A stretch of 64,000 nt of DNA from Austropuccinia psidii (lineage: Eukaryota > Basidiomycota > Pucciniomycetes > Pucciniales > Sphaerophragmiaceae). The stretch lies in contig JALGQZ010000006.1 of the NCBI GenBank assembly GCA_023105745.1, positions 34,053,686-34,117,685 of the forward strand. Reading direction: 5' to 3'. Numbering within the stretch: the first letter of the stretch is position 1; every line of letters starts with the position of its first letter. The notes beneath the pieces were generated by a model. That model searched no databases. It had not been told where the DNA came from and saw nothing but the letters and a program-made list of their open reading frames with translations. Shown here piece after piece: positions 63,367-64,000 of the stretch. Position numbers and translations under genes: made by a program.

Positions 63367-64000
63367 AGCTCTTTTTACTCTGTTTTCTCCTCAGATGCAT
63401 CAAAAACATTAAATCAATTAAATCAAAGGTAATTTCTTTATTCTTTATATATAAAACTGTTATATTATTAAAGACCAAAGACCACCTTGTTGTAATCATC
63501 TATTTTGACATGATTAAATCATTCATTTAATTGTTTTTGTTAAAAATCTCTCTAAAAACTCATTTCCACGTAAAAATCCAGAATATTAGTAATTTTCTTT
63601 ATTTTTTATTGTAAGTACAATTTGAAAAGGTTGTATTTATATTTTTTGGCGTAAAATATTTCAGAATTATTATATTAAGTGTTAAAAGTAAGTTATTTTC
63701 TCTTATTATAATAATTTTCTCTTTATTATTATTTTAATAATTCTTTAATTAATATAAATAGTATTTATATTAATTTATAACTTTAATATTGGTAATATTA
63801 TTGTTATTAATTGTTTTTTATTAATAAAAAAAAATTTTTTATGCCTTTATTATTTGTTTGTAACAATAATAAAGTGCCTTTAAATATATTAATTATTTTA
63901 TTATATTATTATATTTTATTAATAATATAATCATTTTTGTGCCATAATTATAATTATTTTTATCTTATTTATTTCAATTATAAGGACATTCATAGTACAA

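Larger units (their letters stand above)
62046..64000. other. AT-rich right end, no recognisable gene
   Basis: No protein domain seen. It contains the imperfect tandem repeat, the promoter-like stretch and, after 63500, a block of almost pure A and T. TGTAAGAACACAG near 62638 may be an LTR start, but the partner lies outside the window if it exists. Confidence 0.45.

Overview
The window looks like a transposon graveyard from a rust fungus (Basidiomycota, Pucciniales). The DNA is AT-rich and I see no intact host gene. The gag and pol proteins resemble the Ty3/gypsy and Ty1/copia families that fill large rust genomes. Austropuccinia is my best guess at the genus, from remembered protein style rather than a search. 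Almost every long open frame is a decayed piece of a retrotransposon. I find no CRISPR array, no rRNA gene, no complete tRNA gene and no bacterial-type operon.

Left part (1-18 kb). A tandem array of one copia family ('copia-1', minus strand) reads LTR, internal A, LTR, internal B, LTR, internal stub (1140-12051), with neighbouring copies sharing single LTRs. The third LTR carries a degenerate Tc1/mariner element (10093-11815) with a TA target duplication; the uninterrupted site is visible in the other two LTRs. After a short, more GC-rich island (12052-12815) comes a second copia family on the plus strand ('copia-2', 12821-17983). It is complete from LTR to LTR, has a 5-bp ATCAT duplication, and its polyprotein frame is open except for one TGA.

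Middle part (18-37.4 kb). About 5 kb has no recognisable gene. Two related LTR-like sequences then lie in inverted orientation (22.9-24.8 kb), followed by AT-rich DNA. A decayed minus-strand chromovirus-type gypsy ('gypsy-E', about 28510-37440) has its gag zinc knuckle split by a 2.7-kb insertion.

Right part (37.6-61 kb). This is a three-level nest. A decayed minus-strand copia ('copia-C') is split inside its integrase by a minus-strand gypsy ('gypsy-D', 39802-59893, LTRs about 1.39 kb). Gypsy-D is split inside its chromodomain by a plus-strand gypsy array ('gypsy-F', 41362-51869) made of a truncated LTR, a 3' internal stub, a full LTR, an internal region and a full LTR. Reading is continuous across each gap, which confirms the nesting order. 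A plus-strand copia fragment (61.08-62.05 kb), an imperfect tandem repeat and a promoter-like stretch with a TATA box (63.36 kb) finish the window.

The genes do not act together as a cellular system. Each element once encoded its own Gag, protease, integrase and reverse transcriptase/RNase H, and all now carry disabling changes. The most informative signals are: primer-binding sites matching internal parts of two different tRNAs with the same 3' end; Asp-to-Asn loss at the reverse-transcriptase catalytic dyad in both copia-1 copies, copia-2 and gypsy-F; and two independent shared-LTR arrays.
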